This document shows, piece after piece, positions 23,027-36,079 of a DNA stretch of 64,000 nt. Each line of letters opens with the position of its first letter. Position 1 is the stretch's first letter. This DNA is from Otis tarda (taxonomy: Eukaryota > Chordata > Aves > Otidiformes > Otididae). The translations under genes and the position numbers were made by a program. The stretch is taken from the NCBI GenBank assembly GCA_026413225.1, contig CM048552.1, positions 201,823,553 through 201,887,552 of the forward strand. The letters run 5' to 3'. Below the pieces are notes generated by a model that did no database searches, had not been told where the DNA came from, and saw nothing but the letters and a program-made list of their open reading frames with translations.

Positions 23027-26000
23027 CCATTAGTAAAAATGTCAGGAACTTTACTGATCCTTTTGCTTTTGATTTAGTTGTGGGATTTGAGGTTGGAAGG
23101 TGAAAATCCTGCTGGTACCTGCTTTCATCTCTGTGGTGGTCTTCAGGCTTTTCCCTTGGCTGAATACTGCTGCGGGGGTGACAGGAATGGTGACAAATGT
23201 AGGAGAGGCCAAGGGGTTTGTCTGAAATGAAGCATCCAACCTGACCTCATGGTCTGGGCTCCCTCTGCATGGAAGAGACAGGCCCCTTCAGGGGTTGGTT
23301 CGTCAGATCTGTTTCAGAACTGGGTGAATCACGCTGGTGACTAAAGTATTGTGGAATGATTGTTGATGAATAGCAAATCTGTATTTCACAACATGCAGAT
23401 GTGCTGGCACTGACTTCAGTGGGACTTGTGTTCATGTGCCTGTGGAGAATATTATCTTCAGTCTTCAATATCTCTGAATGTGTATTTTGTCCTGTGTTTC
23501 ACTGTTTGTGTTGTAGTGTATGTCAATGATTGCTAATTTAAATACGGAAGAAAAGATTATATGTTTCAGGAACAGACTATGGATATGAGAAATATGTGAT
23601 ATTCAGTGAAAAACAGCATGTAATTCTTTGACTGAGGCTAAATTCTGACATACATACATGGATAGATTTTCTGACCTTTGGCTACTGAACTATACAAAAT
23701 CTAGATCGACTTAATATTTTTGAGAGAAAATTTCAGAGAATTAAGAAGGGATATTTTGCACGAGTCATGTGCACTGCATTAGCAAACAGAGGCAGGAATA
23801 AGAACAAGATATATAGGCCCCAGCAGCTTTATAATCATAATGACAGATTTCATAAGCACTGCAAAAGATTTTGCAGAATTTCAATTAATCTTTCTTGATT
23901 TTCCAGTTGATGGGTAGTAGCAATATAGTAGTATTGTTAGTACTGATGTAACTTTGTCTCAAAATAGAATTTCTTACAATTAAGGGTGTTTACTAACATT
24001 CTGTGATGTCAGATCACGTTCTCCACTCTTCAGTTACGTACATACTCACCAACATAACCTTTAATTAAGTTAATGCTTCTGCAGTCTGCATGCAGGCTAG
24101 TACAGACTGAAGTTGAGAATGTTTCTCAGTTGTAAACAAAATTTTGCTCTTCAATTATTTTAAATTGTAAAACATTAATTGCATAAAATTTACATAAAGT
24201 TTATCTAGAAAACAGGAACGTTTTCTGTTCAAGAATTAATTGAAGTCTTCATTTTCAATATCATAGTGGCCTGAATGTTCATCCAAAATTATTTTCCTCC
24301 ATTCAAAAATGATTTACGTTTGTACAAGTTTTTGTTTCGAGTGGGTAGCAACTGTCCTGGGAGTTTAAGGAAGGATCCTGCCCACTACTATTCATAGGAT
24401 AGCATGCCATTTTCTGCTCAAGACTGGAGGACACCAAAGAGAAAAGTCTCATTTAGAGACATGAGGACAACTTTAGAGAATCAGAATTGCATGAGAGATG
24501 CAACAGCAAAATGTCTCTTCTCAGTGAGAGGTAATTTTTGAATATTTATTACTTTATCTGGAATACGTTTTAAAATATATCAGTATTATATTGGAAGAGG
24601 GGTAAATGTATCAACATTATATTGGGAAAGGAGGAATGTTTTCACAAATACTAATTACCAGCCAGACAGCCCCTGGGCAGTGGCACAGTATGGCTGACTG
24701 CTTGTTATTATAAGAACTATGGAACAAGATTTGGGGCAGTGAATGCCACCTGAAAATTCAAGTTCATCCTTCTTTGCAAGCTCAGACCTGGACTCAGCAA
24801 TGGGCCACTGCTGCTGTTTGGCTCATAAGAGGCCTGGGGATGGCTGAGTTGGGATCGTGCCTGTGTGTCTGCTCGGATTGTACCGCCTGATGGTAGCAAA
24901 CAGGCAAGGTTGATGGAACTTTATCAGTGTCACCTGTTCGTCGTAGGTAAGTGTATTTTTCTGTGATGCTCCTTGGGAATTTTCGCACTTTGCTATGCTT
25001 ACAGTGTTTATCCTGAACATAGGCAACGGGTTGTTAGCAGGATATGTTCAGCCATACCCACTGCAGTGTTTGCAGTAATACCGAATACAGTATAACAGAC
25101 CAGACTTTGACCTTAAGAGTGATTTGAGACTTTCAGATGTGAGGTGTGGGGTTTTAAACTTCTGAACTGTTAGCATTAATGTAGCAACCTGTTATTTCAT
25201 CACTTACTGTCCTATGGGAAACTGAAAATTAGAGATCCCATTGAGGTTCTGAATAAGTTAGCTTCATCTCATTTGGCACAATCTGGGAACTTAGTTATCA
25301 TCTTGACTGAAGACTAGGATCACCTTACCTTTTGTTCTGCTTAGTAACCATGGAGCTCAAGACTGAGACACAGGGTGGAAGAAAACAAGAAAGCATCTAT
25401 TGCTGCTATGTATACCTGAAAGTACCAGTTCTGAGAACATAAGAGGCAGTAAAAACAACTTACGACTACTATATACCTTACAAAAAAAAGGCAAGGTGAT
25501 AAAAATGATGTACCTGAAAGGAATGTTTCAAAAAAATGCAGAAAGTTAAGAATGTACAAAATAATACTTTTTTGCCACCTGTCTCCAATCGTCAATCAAC
25601 GTCTTCCTAAAAAGTCAAGGTCAATTCCAGAAAACAGCAAAGCCAGCTGAAGCTGCTCTATGTTCTCATGTCCTTGAACTGGACATCACATACTGCGGAA
25701 GAGGGACCGTGAAAGTATTTTCATGACACTTTTCATATGCAACATCTAGAGCAACAATATGTTGCCTAGACTAGCTTTCTATCTCAGAGATTATTTCTGC
25801 TTGAGAGCTTGAGTTCCTTGCTGTTGCTCCAGAGAGTACACAGTATAACACTTACAAGAGGATCATGGGGAAAAAAAACCCTTCTAAGTAAACAAAAATT
25901 ATAAGTAAATCTTTTCAAGTGTGTATTTTTACTCTCCCCCCCGCCTTGTTATGAGATGCCACTTTGTAGACTTGGCAAAACAGAAAAAAAATCATTTTTC

Positions 26001-28354
26001 TGATAGAGAATATATAGGGACACTGTGTTCCCATTTTCCTAAGTCCTGTGTGAAAGCTAAGTTTGGAATTTCTGTTCACATGAAATGTTACTGTTTTCAT
26101 ATCTGTTTTCACGGTTTAAAAATTTACAATTTAATTTTTTTTCCAATTAAGTCTTGACAACACTGTTCTCAGAAATATTCACTATTTGATCCAAAGTGTT
26201 TCAATATGTCTGAAATAAGAATGTTTAACTTTGACGTGTTGAAGCCAGGCTAAATCATATGTGAATCAATTAAATACTAACTGCTTTTGTTTCCACCTCC
26301 CCCCAGCTGACTGTATAGAGGACAGTTTCAGCTCTCTGCTGGACTCTCTTTCCCAAAATGCACACGTGACGGGACTCCCTGGCAGGCAGCAGCGTTCAGA
26401 GTGTATCTGCGTGTTTGTGTTTGGCTGATCGTGTTCTCTCGGGAGATCAGCCCAGGCAAGGCAATTGTGACCAAAACCACAATTCTGTCTCCCTTCATTA
26501 GGAAAATGTAGTTAATTGTTCTGTGAAGTTGATGTAAGTGGTATATTTCAGATGAGTTACAAAGCAGCCACACGAATGCTTTCTTCTCCTGCACAATATT
26601 AAGGTTTGGATTCAAGTAACATACCCTCCCCTTGGTTTTAATGTATTTGGTTAAAATCTGGTAAGTGAAGTTAGACAGAGAAGCAAGAAAAATTCCTACT
26701 GAAAGCTTTTGCTTTTCAGAACCTGTATTCGCTGCGGGATAAATGAAGAGGCCACTTTGATTCTCATTTCTCCTGGTTTAGTCTATTTGGCCAGCAGAAG
26801 AGTTTTCTTCCACCTGAAGAGCTGATGCTGCATGGGTCTTAACTCTGCTAGTGTGCACGCGCTTTTTCACTACAAAATTCCTTACATTGTTATTTTGCTT
26901 TGATTCACTGAAATCTCTGGATGTTGGTGTTAAGTGATAAAGGATGATGTTTCTATGTAACTAAAAGTTTTAATTAAATGATAATTCTTCTCTGGAGTAT
27001 GTTGCAAAACCCATATAATTTGATAATAAGTAGCACTATGCAAGAACTGTTTTGGTTGGTGCTTACCGTTGCACCACAATGTCAGTGCTGCAAAATCTAC
27101 ATTTATGTGTCAGTTTGAATAAATACCCCTTAGGAAGATTTCTCATTTATTTCTTTCACCATAGTGAGTTATTTAGTGGTCAGGTACATTTGTGGAGTGT
27201 CAAAAACTTTGGGCTGCAAGACCTGTTTCAGTTTGGGCACAACAGAAATCTCAGTCCGCAGTTGCTACCTCCCAGAAAAATGTCAGCGAGTCAAAATCGT
27301 TCTTCTGTCTGTTCCTTGGGTTTCTTCTTGAAGATAAAGGTCTCGAGGTTTTCTTAGTGTATTTTGAAACTTCATTTTTCCACTGTGAAAGTGAACCTCT
27401 TGATTTCCATTTCGATCTAATTGGTTGTAAGAGCCTCCCTGTGTTATTCTGTTATTATCATCACCTAACCGGACAGCTACAACAACAATATTGTTAAATT
27501 GTAATGCTCAGGGATTTCTTCTGTCCTGGGAGATCAAAGGCCACACAGTGTTCAGTGTATGCCAGGGCTTTTTACTCTCTTTTGAGGGGTGGAGGGGGCA
27601 GAGGGTTCTTTAAATTTTAAAAATGTTACAGGAAAATATTCTACAATTATGAAGTAACAGTAACTGTTAAAGGACTCATTTTATGTCTCTGATCTATCAG
27701 ATCAGGTCTCTGTTTTACATTGTGCTGTGTGTTACACCTCAGGTCTGAGAAGGCAAACGATCTGTTCCTGCTGGCATTGCGTCTGTGACTTGCCACCGAT
27801 TCTGTTTCCACTAAAAGTGTCCTTGACATCCCTGAGGTCAAGATTACAAGTACGTTATTTGTACATAGCAGGGAACAAAACACATCATCAATGTTTCTTT
27901 ATTCTTATAAAGTAATTACCTTTTAATAACAGTAATTAGATTTGTTAGAAGTAAAATGAAGTAATTCCTTTTTTTTTTACATTGCTTTCCCTTTTGTGTA
28001 AGCACACATTGAAATGCTAAAAACTTCTGTGGTGATTTTTCTTTATCCTGAAGTTATATTGCATTGATTTTTAGTGGAATTGTAATTTTTTTGGTTGCAG
28101 AATGCATATTTCTTCAACCTACTTTGCAGCAGATAGTGGGTAACATTACAGAAATAAATCTACTTACTCCTTGTTTTCATGGAATTGAGTTTTTTTTTAG
28201 TTTTCTTCTGTGTAGCACCATTCAGCTGTTCTTTCTGCTTTGTTTTTTTAAGCACTTTTAAGGTAAATTTTATCGTATTGCCTTGCTTCTTCTTCCATGT
28301 AATTAGCTATGCATAACATTTGCATCATGAAAATTACTTATTCTGAACTTAGAT
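23027..28354. other. Presumed intron sequence; no exon seen
   Basis: AT-rich unique DNA. It includes a diverged 31-bp tandem duplication at 24578-24638. No open frame carries a recognisable domain, and I identify no RNA gene. Confidence 0.5.
24578..24638. repeat. Diverged 31-bp tandem duplication
   Basis: TATCAGTATTATATTGG..GGGGTAAATG is followed at once by TATCAACATTATATTGGG..GGAGGAATG. The two units differ at a handful of bases, so the duplication is old. Confidence 0.7.
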
Positions 28355-29284
28355 GCAGGACCAATTTGGTGGCCTTCTGTGACGGGGTCACAGCATTGGT
28401 GGACAAGGGACAAGCAATGGATATCATCTACCTGGACTTGTGCAAAGCTTTTGACACTGTCCCGCACGACATCCTTCTCTCTAAACTAGAGAGACATGGG
28501 TTTGATGGACGGACCACTCGGTGGATAAGGAGTTGGCTGGAGGGCCGCACTCAGAGAGTGGTGGTCAATGGCTCGATGTCCAAGTGGAGACCGGTCATGA
28601 GTGGCGTCCCTCAGGGGTCCGTGTTGGGCCTGGCCCTGTTCAACATCTTTGTCGGCAACATGGACAGTGGGATAGAGTGCACCCTCAGCAAGTTTGCCGA
28701 TGACACCAAGTTGTGTGGTGCCGTTGAGACGCTGGAAGGGAGGGGTGCCATCCAGATGGACCTTGACAGGCTGGAGAGGTGGGCCTGTGCCAACCTCATG
28801 AAGTTCAACCAGGCCAAGTGTAAGGTCCTGCACCTGGGTCGTGGCAATCCCAGGCACAAATACAGGCTGGGCGGAGAATGGATTGAGAGCAGCCCTGAGG
28901 AGAAGGACTTGGGAGTGCTGGTGGATGAGAAGCTCAACATGAGCCGGCAATGCGCCCTTGTGGCCCAGAAGGCCAACCGCATTCTGGGCTGCATCAAGAG
29001 GAGCGTGGCCAGCAGGTCGAGGGAGGTGATTCTCCCCCTCTGCTCTGCTCTTGTGATATCCCACCTGGAGTACTGTGTCCAGTTCTGGAGCCGCCAACAT
29101 AAGGACATGGACCAGCTGGAGAAGGTCCAGAGGAGGGCCACAAAGATGCTCAGAGGACTGGAGCACTTTTCCTATGAGAACAGGCTAAGAGAGTTGGGGC
29201 TGTTCCGCCTGGAGAAGAGAGGGCTCCAGGGAGACCTTATAGCGGTCTTCCAGTACCTGAAGGAGGCCTACAGGAAAGATGGTG
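28355..29284 (+). mobile_element. CR1 LINE internal segment, both ends missing
   Basis: About 930 bp of CR1 from just before the catalytic reverse-transcriptase motif to the KEAYRKDG segment near the end of ORF2. The 5' truncation is usual for CR1. The abrupt 3' end at about 29284 is not: the last ORF2 codons, the 3' UTR and the octamer tail are all missing. About 93% identical by eye to the copy at 39508-40195, which lies 11 kb away in the same orientation. Confidence 0.93.
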
Positions 29285-29286
29285 AA
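28355..29286 (+). pseudogene. CR1 ORF2 reverse transcriptase fragment
   Basis: One uninterrupted frame, fused upstream to unrelated sequence (open from 28309; 326 codons in all). It has the RT motif [16 protein letters not shown], with the catalytic Asp at residue 43 of that frame, the [10 protein letters not shown] motif, and the catalytic FADDTK at 28693-28710 (residues 129-134). It also carries the thumb/connection segment with CVQFWS and QRRATKM. The endonuclease domain and the C-terminus are absent. One codon is missing relative to the copy at 39508 (QHKDMD versus QHKKDMD). It was catalytically plausible when inserted but cannot mobilise itself now. Confidence 0.9.
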
Positions 29287-29497
29287 TGACTTACTGTCCT
29301 TTCTTCCTCGGGCACTGAGCAGAACATGTATGTGTTGCTTCTGCAGAAGGGAGTTCTCTGTTACCAAACCCTAGTCACCCGTCTAATTCCAACAGGTTCT
29401 TCTACTGCTATTTCCTTTTCAGACATTTAAAAGATCTTTAGTGCATTTTCCCTTACTCTGAGTACTTAGTTGTTATTTTCCTGATCAGCTGTTTACA
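29285..29497. other. Spacer between two CR1 pieces
   Basis: About 210 bp of unassigned sequence separating a sense CR1 segment from an antisense one. No CR1 similarity is evident by eye. Confidence 0.5.
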
Positions 29498-30660
29498 TGT
29501 CATAGAATCGTTTGGGTTGGAAGGTGCCCACATTCTCCCTGGTCTTCCTTTTGTCCCTGACATACCTAAAAAAGCTTTTCTTGTTGCCCTTGACATTCCT
29601 GGCCAGATTTAATTCTGTCAGGACTTTAACCTTCCTAACCTGATCCCTGTCTGCTCAGACAACCTCTCTGTAATCTTCCCATGCTACTTGTCCTTGCGTC
29701 CACCCTCTGTAGGCTTCCTTTTTGATTTTCACTTGGTCCAGGAGCTCCTTGTTCATCCATGCAGGCCTCCTGGTGTTTTTGCCTGGCTTCCTCTTTGTTG
29801 AGGTGCATTGCTCCTGAGCTTAGAAGAGTTGCTCCTGGAATATCAACCAGCTTTCCTGGGCCCCTTTTTCCTCCAGGGCTTTATCCCATGGTATGCTGAG
29901 CAGCAGGTCCCTGAAGAGGCCAAAGTCTGCTCTCATGAAGTCCAGGGTAGAAAGCTTGCTGTGTGCCCTCGTTGCTGCCCTAAGGATCTTGAACTCCACC
30001 ATCTCATGGTCACTGCAGCCAATGCTACCCTTGAGCTCCACATTACTTACCAGCCCCTCCTTGTTGGTGAGAAAAAGGTCCAGCATAGCACATCTCTTCG
30101 TTGGCTCCTCTGTCACTTAGAAAAGGAAGTTATCTTCCACACATTCCAGGAACCTCCTGGATTGCTTATGCCCTGCTGTGTTGTCCCTCTGACAGATATG
30201 GGAGTGGCTGACATCCCCCATGAGGACCAGGACTTGTGGCTGTGAGGCTGCTCCTATCTGTCTGTAGAGGGCCTCATGCACTTGGTCCTCATGGTCAGGT
30301 GGCCTGTAGACTACATTACAGTACATTACAGTAGACCCCCACTGTAATGTCCCCTCTCCCTGCCCTCCCTTTAATCCTGACCCATAAGCTCTCTGTCAGC
30401 TCCTCATCCATCCCCAGGCAGAGCTCCAGGCACTGCAGCTGGTCATTGACAGACAGGGCGACACCCCCTCCTCATCTCCCCTGTCTGTCCTTCCTAAAGA
30501 GCTTATATCCCTCCATCCCAACGCTCCAGTCATAGGAGTCATCCCACCACGTCTCTGTGATGCCAGTGATCAATGATCAAAGCTCTGCAGGCATGCACAT
30601 GTTTCTAACTCCTCCTGTTTATTCCCTCATTCATAGCAGTCCCTTTTACCCACAGTTGCA
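29498..30660 (-). mobile_element. Older CR1 LINE, antisense, with internal deletion
   Basis: Read on the minus strand this is the ORF2 endonuclease and linker region, running from about 30660 down to 29530. It ends at codons for KTRENVG-like sequence and then joins about 30 bp of CR1 3' end (CATAGAATCGTTTGGGTTGG on the plus strand). The reverse transcriptase and nearly all of the 3' UTR are missing from the middle. It is more diverged than the neighbouring sense segment, so probably a separate, earlier insertion. Confidence 0.85.
29530..30326 (-). pseudogene. CR1 ORF2 endonuclease-domain fragment
   Basis: Two overlapping minus-strand frames (30326-30117 and 30116-29820) share one CR1 endonuclease. 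The first reads VVYRPPDHEDQVHEALYRQI and LVLMGDVSHS, the APE-like endonuclease segment in which GDF/GDV-x-H is conserved. The second contains KRCAMLDLFLTNKEG and GCSDHEMVEFKI; the SDH motif is the conserved C-terminal catalytic signature of this nuclease family. A stop at 30117 breaks the protein, and later linker codons follow down to about 29530. Confidence 0.85.
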
Positions 30661-33364
30661 TCTGCTCACAACTTACCATATTCGTCTCGTTCTCCTTCCG
30701 TCGCGTGAGACATTTGTATTCAGCATGGAGGATCCATGATGTTAAAGTTTATATTTTTCTCCCATCCTTATTTTATTGGTAAACAGCTCAAGGTCTGTGA
30801 GAGATACAAAGGAGGATATCTGGAAGGATATTATCTCTTTAAAAAAGAATAGAATCTGAGTAATATTTCAGCATGAAGAGCTCTCTTAGGATTGTTATAT
30901 TTCATATCTGCAGTTCTCTGACAAAATCAGACACACTTATCGTCAATGGTAGCGATGAGTGGGTTAGATTGATTTCAGCTACATTTGATGTTAATAGCCA
31001 GATATTCAAGAAATAAATAGAGATTGAATAGATCTCCTGAGGGGTAAAAACATTACTCAGTTTTTGGTTAGAGCACAGTTTATTGCTGTGTTGGAGCGTT
31101 AGTTCAGTGCTGGCTGGAGGGCACGCTCATCTGCCATATCCCTGTCACAGGCTTGCTGGTTTGTATCGTACACTGTAGGTTTTATGGGTAAACCATGCAG
31201 GTGTATTTCCCCTCTTCAGGTAATAGTTTTTAAATTTTCTTCCTGTCTTACCTGCATTGCATGTGGAAATATTGGGGTGACTTTGGTTGCCATGTTGTTT
31301 CCTGTCTAGAAGTTTTACTTTGCAACTGGGTGGTTTTTTATTGTCAACTCTCTGCTACAGAGGGTAAGAATTTTTCTACTGAGGGTCTTAATTTTTGTGC
31401 ATGTTTTTCTTAAAATATGCCCAGTAGTCTCAGTTTAGGACAGGCAATAAAAAGAGATGAATAGCTAAAATCAACAAAGGTTTACAAAAATAAAATGGAG
31501 GTGTCTTATTTAGACTTCTCACCTTTGGCAGCATTTCTCTGACCAGGAGGCAGCCAGCTGAAATGCTGTCTTGTTAAAGCATTCTACATTACTTTTGTCA
31601 CCCTTTTTCTAATTCTCTCCAGCTCTTCTGTTGGAGATCGTTCTTTTTCTTTCTCTGACGTTTTGCTGATACCATACCCTGTTGCCTGGATCTACAACTC
31701 TATGTAATAAACTGTGCTAAAGGCAATGGTGAAAAATGGGTCTGACTCATGCCAGAAGTAATTCACACCACTAGAAGAGGGAAAAGGAAGAAAAGGCAAT
31801 CTTGTGAGTTTGATCTGAATTCAATGCCAGTGCTTCACCCTGTGCTTGAATCTCCCCGCGCATTTCTTGAATTGCTGTATTACAGTTGGATTTAGGTACA
31901 TTCAATGACTGGGGTGAGCTCATTAAACCCTACTGGGTGATATATGTTTGTTTTCCCTCCTTTTATAAACGTATATAAAATATGGGCATCCACTCATACA
32001 TGTTCCCTTTTCCCCCTTTTTGAAAATAGATGGCATTAAATGGAATTAGAGGAAATTACCCCTTGCATTAAATAATCAAGGCAGTGGGAGTTCAGCAGAG
32101 CTCTTGGCAGCACTGGCACAGGCTCGCATTATCCTGTCAGCATAGCATCACGTTCCTCCTCATCTGCTGATGAGTTTTGTAAGTAGGTGATGGCTGGACC
32201 TTACATGGGTATGAACTGCATGAAGGCAGTCAGGAGTTTCTTCTCCCTTCTCATCACACGGTATCTGCGAGGGGAATTACAGCTTCTGAGCCAAGGAAAT
32301 GTAGGGCACTGCTGCCAAGATGTAGAGAGGAGCAGGGAGAAGACTGGATCATGTCTCTTCCACAGGTACATAAAATGGGTGGCCAATCTAGCCAACCTTG
32401 TGGGATGCAGAGCAAGGGTAATTTTGCACCTTGTGCCTACAAAACTGTTTTATCTGGGTTAGTTTTTGAAATGTGATGTCAGCCAGCACATGCTAATTCA
32501 CGCAGTTTAAAGACTTGGACAGTTTGAGCATGAGCTTCGGGGTAGTGGACGTATCCTGGCATCACACCTTTTAAACAGAAGCCTGCAGAAGGTCTGTAGC
32601 AGAAAGTCCTCTCCGTACCGGAGCACCCCCTTGTTACAGCAATAATACGGCTAAGTGCTGTGGTCTAGCATTTGGCAGGTGAGTGCAAACATATGCAAAG
32701 CAGTTGAGTCAGTGTACGGCATTTTCAAACAAGGCCCTGTAGAGCTAAAGACACAAATATTTACTGCTTGAGCTTAAATCCATTGTCTGGAAAGAACACT
32801 CTTGGGTTTTCATCTTGACTAGGCATAAAATTGGGAAGGGAGAAGCTAAGAGTCCCAGCAAGTGTTTTCACAGATGGGTCTTGTTTGCAAGCCTGAAATG
32901 AGTTTGCCTCCCTCTGTTTCAATGTATACTGGTTAATATTTTTATATTTGGTTTCTGTTGCCGAACACAAGCTGTTATCTGTACAACTCCCGGGGTTATT
33001 ATGGCTAGCAAAAGACAGTGCTCTGCAGAGCTCACCTGTTGCTGGTAGGTCATGGCATTTAATAGAGCAGTTCTATACATATGTATACTGCATATACATA
33101 TGTTGATGAGATTGACAACTGGAGCTTAAGAGTTGCAGCTTGTGAACATTTTTTAGAGAAACATGCTAAGCATGGTACTGCAGTACTGGAGGAGCAATCC
33201 AGTAGAAGGCCATAAAATCTAGTATGGGAAAAGCAACAGTAGCTTTATAATGCCGATGTTAAAATGGAAGGTGCCACAGCTGTCCCTCTGGTTTGCCCAT
33301 TTTCTTCGTTCTGCTTAGTCGCAGATGCCAGCCGGAGAGATTTCTGTGTCTGGGGAGGCAAAAC

Positions 33365-33378
33365 CCCAGGCCTGGGGA
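33365..33378. repeat. 14-bp perfect palindrome
   Basis: CCCCAGGCCTGGGG, with no spacer. It could bind a dimeric factor or be chance; nothing nearby decides this. Confidence 0.7.
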
Positions 33379-35122
33379 GGGGCAGACAGTGTTAGGGAAG
33401 CTGCTGCCTCTTCTGAGGCTGGCTCTGAGTGTGGGGCTCCCTTCAAACAGAACAGTGATTAATTAATGACTAGGAAAGCATGAAAGGGTTGTTGATAGTA
33501 GCTTAAAAATGAGAGGACTACAAGGCACTTGACAACTATTAGTTTGTTTTGACAAATGTGATTATATGTGCTTAAATCGCAGCTCTGTGCAACCCTCTTT
33601 TGCTTTTGAATTGATCTGTACACAAAAGGTGTCGGGAGCAGTGGAAATAATATGAACGTGAATTTTTCTAAGCCTTCCCATGAGGTTGAACACACATTTA
33701 AGACTCCTCCAATTCAGAAAACACTTGAGCTTGTGATTAAGTCTTAGGGGTTTTAATGGAACTAAAGTGTTTTCTTAAGTGAAACCACAGAGCTTGTTTT
33801 ATGAACTTAGACTTTAGCTACAGAAGAGGAAACAGAAAGAACCCATTCTGATATTTCACTACTCTTATGCTCATGCTTATACAAAAATATTTTTTTTTCT
33901 TGTTTCATGTGTTGGTGTTTTCATTGTACAGAGCTTAAAGAAAAAGATAGTTTAAATTATATTAAAATAACTGTTTTAATTTTCCTATTCTGTCTTTCAC
34001 ATCACATTCCAGAACATGATTCTGGTATTCTATGCTTTAAAATAATTTAAATTATGCTGATATTTATTTTTCTTTGATGGTTTATTACCTTGGAGAGAAA
34101 TAAATTAAGAGGGGGTTTTTTTCAGTATTTATTTGATTATTAACCAGTCACTTAAGTTGATAATAATATGAGTTAGAAATTTTACAAGACGTAAAAATTA
34201 AGTTCTAGTATTTAACATTAGTGAACGGTGTTCACATGGTATGTTAGAAGGATGCGTAGGCAAGGAGGTATTATAAAAGTATGGAACTAACCTGTTTCTC
34301 TATGTGGATTTCATAAAGCATGTTATAAGACTTTATAGCACTTGTCAGTTTTGCAGATTTTAAAGGGGATAAGAACACTTCTGTGTTAATTTGCATAAAT
34401 AGAGATTGAAAGATGATTTGGCATAGATGAGCAGTAGGTCTTTATCTGCTAAGAGGTTCTATAGACTTAAGATAACAGGATGAGAATTAATTTAACACAG
34501 ATGCTTTATTTTTGCTACCTGAGACAGCACTGAGTAGTGGTGTTAACTGACAACAGTCAGTGGAGAGAATCTCAGTGTTTCATGCGTAGTTGAAGACCAA
34601 GAATTTGAGAATGGGGACTGCTGACTATGGGAAAAAATGGCCACTCACTTAATTTAGAAGAGCAACTGAGAGTACTTAAGCACTAAAACCCAAGCCTAAA
34701 CATATCTGAGAAGTGCTTAAAAACATAGAACGTATCTTGGCTGTAGTAAAGTTTTTGAAGTATCTACTGCCAGAACTTCAGCTGATCTTATTGAAGACAG
34801 ACAGTGAAGGTGGGAACACCACTGCTGTAGTTTTATAGCTCTCTTGAAGTAGCCATGACATTTGTGTTTTATGTTATGGAGGAGTAAGTTTCAATTTAAC
34901 TTATCCATCTGGCATGTTCGCAGTTTATTTATTGCACTTGAACTGGATTTGACCAAGTGTTGCTGTACTTACATCAGACTTTCTTTTCTGGTTGTAAAAC
35001 ACGTGTTATGTTTTCTGCACTACTCCAGGTACTTACCAGTTGTCTTCTTGTTGTGTAGGCTGAAAGTCTGAGTAGATTCCTGATTACCTGGATGATTTTC
35101 ATTCTTGCTGATTAAACTGCCC

Positions 35123-35140
35123 TGTGTGTGTGTGTGTGTG
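35123..35140. repeat. (TG)9 microsatellite
   Basis: Nine uninterrupted TG units. Confidence 0.85.
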
Positions 35141-35293
35141 CATTGTGGGGGATGTTTTGTTTTGATTTGAGAACCTTAACGATTTGTATTTTTAGGAATA
35201 AATTATGACTGGATGATTTGTAATTTGCAAAACTACAAAAAATAACTTTACTATGATTCACTTTCTTTAATGACAGTTCAGACATCTTTGTGA

Positions 35294-35547
35294 TTTTAAA
35301 ATAGAGGGAGGCAGATTCAAATTAGATATTAGGGAAAATTTTTTTTTACACTGAGAGTGGTGGAACACTGGCACAGGTTGCCCAGAAAGGTGGTGGATGC
35401 CCCATGCCTGGAAACATTCAAGGCCAGGTTGGATGGGGCTCTGAGCAACCTGATATGGTTGGAAATGTCCCTGCTCTTTGCAGGGGGTTGAACTAGATGA
35501 CCTTTGAAGATCCCTTCCGACCCAAACTATTCTACGATTCTATGATC
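35294..35547 (+). mobile_element. CR1 LINE, 3' end
   Basis: 5'-truncated copy starting near TTTTAAAATAGAGGGAGG. It continues through GGTTGCCCAGAAAGGTGGTGG and GAACTAGATGACC, and ends CTATTCTACGATTCTATGAT. It is of the same tail type as the copies at 7312 and 10071. The ORF2 frame carries frameshifts (for example an expanded T run near 35340). Confidence 0.9.
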
Positions 35548-36079
35548 ATTACAGTTCCTATCAATTTACAGAGACAATTCCTTGGGACAGTGATACGGTC
35601 AATGTAATAAATGCAATTAAGTGAGACACAGATAAATAATATACTCAAATGTATACATTAGTTGTGTTTAATCTTTCAGGCAAATTAAATGGAATATCTG
35701 AGCTTCCATGAATTTATTCCTGCTTCACAACAGGAAGGCTCTGTAACACATTTTCGCGTGGGTATTGAAGTGTCAAAGGGTCATGTAGAACACCCAACTA
35801 GGGAGCCCATTAAAAATAGAAGCTCTTTCTTCTTGAAACAAACTTAAACATATTAAATATGTTCAACAAGTAGTACAAGACCTATGAGAGGCTCAGCTCT
35901 GCCATTTTTTACTACATTGTGTCAGTTAAAATGAGACATATCGAGCAATATCTGTTCCAAAATAAACCCATCATAGCCTTTTTTTTAATACGTCTTTACA
36001 TTTCGCTTGTGAATCTCTGCTAATTTAGTCTTTTGTCTTTTTAAATTCTATTAAGCGTGATAGGATCCCTTTCTCCCTT

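Larger units (their letters stand above)
30661..35293. other. Presumed intron sequence; no exon seen
   Basis: AT-rich unique DNA with a (TG)9 microsatellite at 35123-35140 and a perfect 14-bp palindrome, CCCCAGGCCTGGGG, at 33365-33378 in a locally GC-richer patch. No gene, RNA gene or transposon recognised. Confidence 0.5.

Noticed and set aside
28486..29166. 226-codon minus-strand open frame
   Set aside because: Shadow of the sense CR1 reverse-transcriptase frame; the sense strand has the conserved RT motifs.
29808..30245. 145-codon plus-strand open frame
   Set aside because: Antisense shadow of the CR1 endonuclease; the minus strand carries the SDH and YRPP motifs.
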